From Oligoflexaceae bacterium (GTDB lineage Bacteria; Bdellovibrionota_B; Oligoflexia; Oligoflexales; Oligoflexaceae): a stretch of DNA of 5,606 bases. Shown here one piece after another: positions 4,466-5,606 of the stretch. The first letter of the stretch is position 1; every line of letters begins with the position of its first letter. The position numbers were made by a program, and so were the translations under genes. The stretch lies in contig CANJJY010000302.1 of the NCBI GenBank assembly GCA_947474445.1, positions 1 to 5,606 on the forward strand. Direction: 5' to 3'. A model generated the notes under the pieces. That model did not search any database, had not been told where the DNA came from, and was given only the letters and a program-made list of their open reading frames with translations.

Positions 4466-5606
4466 TCAGGCGACCTCGACGCGGAAATTTTCCGCCTCTT
4501 TGATCTTTTGCTCCTTAGGTAGGTACACAACGAAACGAGTATGGGCAGAAGTGTTATCGATAGAGAGGCTGCCTCCATGTTCTTCGGCTACCCCTTTGGC
4601 TACGCTCAGCCCCAGGCCAGTTCCCTTGCCTACGGGTTTAAGGGTAAAGAATGGTTGAAAGATGCGCTCCTGCACCTCCAGGGAAATTCCGGGGCCACTA
4701 TCTGTTACCACGAGATTGAAACCTTCTCCCGCCGCCAAAACTTCCAGGCGAATCCAACGCTGATCTAAGGCCGCTACCGCATCGACAGCATTCGACAGGA
4801 GATTGAGCAGAATCTGGGAAACTTGGACTGAACGACATTCGATCACCGCATCTTCTGGGATTTGATTCATTGAAAACTGAACATCTGCGCGTTTGAAGAG
4901 AGCTGAGCAAAGGTTCAGCGTTTCCTCGACGATGTCCGTGATTTTCGTCAAAGCGAAGGGATCTCTTTCTCCGCTTCGAGCCAAATGCTTGAGTCCGCGA
5001 ATGATCTTGGCGATTCGTTTGGTCATCGCTTCGATATCGTTTACGAAAGTAAGTATCTGTGTCGGACCGAGTTGATCTACTTTCAGGAGCCGCTGGAGAT
5101 TAGAAGCGCGCCCCGCGATGATCGCCAATGGATTATTGACTTCATGGGCCATCACAGCTGCCAGTTCGCCTAGTGCTGATAACTTCGCTGTTGAGGCGAG
5201 TTGAGCCTTTTGTGCGGCCAGGGCATTTTCCGCTTCCCGTCTTTCCGTGATATCGCGACTGACAGAAACGATGCAGCTTCCTTGATCTTTATACAAGGCG
5301 AGAGGAAATTCTATCGTATGAAACCATCGAGCCTCACCTCGGGTCGTAATCATACTTTCCTCGGGTGTTGTTTTTACGGGAGTCTCAGGCCCTTGATGGG
5401 AAGTTTTGTCACCAAAAAATTCTCTGTAGGCACGATTACCCCATTCGATTTTTTGGTTTTGCGTTTGAACTTTGATCACGTCGGGGATCGCATCTAGAAC
5501 TTGATGCCAAAAATCTGTCTCGTAGATACGCGCCTCTTGTTCTCCTGCGAGAAGATGGGTCGCCTGTTCATTGAAACTCAAAAGGTATACAAGGGTGGTG
5601 GTCAAA
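4466..5606 (-). CDS. PAS-domain sensor histidine kinase (partial, runs off right edge)
   Basis: A two-component sensor kinase that autophosphorylates on histidine and passes the phosphate to a response regulator. Of 379 visible residues, about 30-120 form a PAS sensor domain ending in the usual S-R-D-I-T-E-R-R; a HisKA dimerisation domain follows with His154 in M-A-H-E-V-N-N-P-L; then the ATPase domain with the N box (Asn268/Asn272 in L-L-N-L-L-S-N-A-V-D-A), G1 (Asp302 in D-S-G-P-G), F box (F-Q-P-F-F) and G2 (G-K-G-T-G-L-G-L-S). All catalytic boxes are intact. No membrane helix is visible in this part. A TTG at 5605-5603 is the edge of the window, so the true start cannot be judged; residues 7-20 (L-L-S-F-N-E-Q-A-T-H-L-L) resemble the start of another PAS-like segment, suggesting that more N-terminal sequence lies outside. 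The layout resembles NtrB-type kinases. The adjacent convergent receiver-PilZ gene may be its partner. Confidence 0.92.
   Translation of the reverse strand, partial: LTTTLVYLLSFNEQATHLLAGEQEARIYETDFWHQVLDAIPDVIKVQTQNQKIEWGNRAYREFFGDKTSHQGPETPVKTTPEESMITTRGEARWFHTIEFPLALYKDQGSCIVSVSRDITERREAENALAAQKAQLASTAKLSALGELAAVMAHEVNNPLAIIAGRASNLQRLLKVDQLGPTQILTFVNDIEAMTKRIAKIIRGLKHLARSGERDPFALTKITDIVEETLNLCSALFKRADVQFSMNQIPEDAVIECRSVQVSQILLNLLSNAVDAVAALDQRWIRLEVLAAGEGFNLVVTDSGPGISLEVQERIFQPFFTLKPVGKGTGLGLSVAKGVAEEHGGSLSIDNTSAHTRFVVYLPKEQKIKEAENFRVEVA
4481..4509 (+). terminator. Possible terminator of the receiver-PilZ gene
   Basis: GCGGAAATTTTCCGC (4481-4495) is an inverted repeat, GCGGA/TCCGC with an AATTT loop, followed on the plus strand by T-rich sequence (4498-4509, CTTTGATCTTTT). 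It lies inside the last codons of the convergent kinase gene. The T tract is interrupted, so efficiency is doubtful. The 18-bp gap between the two stop codons also holds a run of eight C (4451-4458). Confidence 0.4.

Noticed and set aside
4296..4658. Plus-strand open frame across the convergent junction
   Set aside because: It is out of frame with the receiver-PilZ gene and antisense to the kinase; both real genes have intact domains here.

Overview
The window looks like part of the chromosome of a flagellated Gram-negative bacterium. It carries a flagellar stator operon with a sigma-28-type promoter, an outer-membrane beta-barrel protein, and two-component signalling proteins with PAS, histidine kinase, receiver and PilZ domains. 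Base composition is fairly balanced. The style (PilZ-linked receiver, uncharacterised genes beside motAB, a TorF/Gcw_chp-like porin) would suit Bdellovibrionota/Oligoflexia or a deltaproteobacterial-type lineage. That placement is a low-confidence inference; no rRNA or other phylogenetic marker is present.

Layout. (1) Positions 1-2000, minus strand: a tightly packed operon of an unrecognised 375-residue coiled-coil protein (TTG start), motA, and the first 31 codons of motB, which runs off the left edge. The genes overlap by 1 and 4 nt, so they are probably translationally coupled. A near-consensus FliA (sigma-28) promoter at 2051-2077 drives the set. (2) Positions 2001-2386: a 386-bp divergent intergenic region with that promoter, a sigma-70-like promoter for the rightward gene, and a long leader with small hairpins. 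(3) Positions 2387-3157, plus strand: an exported outer-membrane barrel protein, ended by a hairpin/T-tract terminator lying inside the tail of the convergent next gene. (4) Positions 3201-3551, minus strand: a small, very lysine-rich protein with a 28-residue internal repeat. (5) Positions 3552-3736: a divergent intergenic region with a perfect 12-bp palindrome. (6) Positions 3737-4447, plus strand: a receiver-PilZ response regulator whose PilZ domain has lost its c-di-GMP-binding residues. (7) Positions 4466-5606, minus strand: a PAS-histidine kinase running off the right edge, tail-to-tail with the response regulator.

How it may work together: the left block is motility (a proton- or ion-driven stator plus an unknown partner expressed with late flagellar genes). 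The right block is signalling, and the kinase and receiver-PilZ protein may be a cognate pair acting through protein interaction, since the regulator has no DNA-binding domain. The most novel candidate is the unknown coiled-coil gene that leads the sigma-28/stator operon. No mobile element, CRISPR array, tRNA or rRNA was seen.
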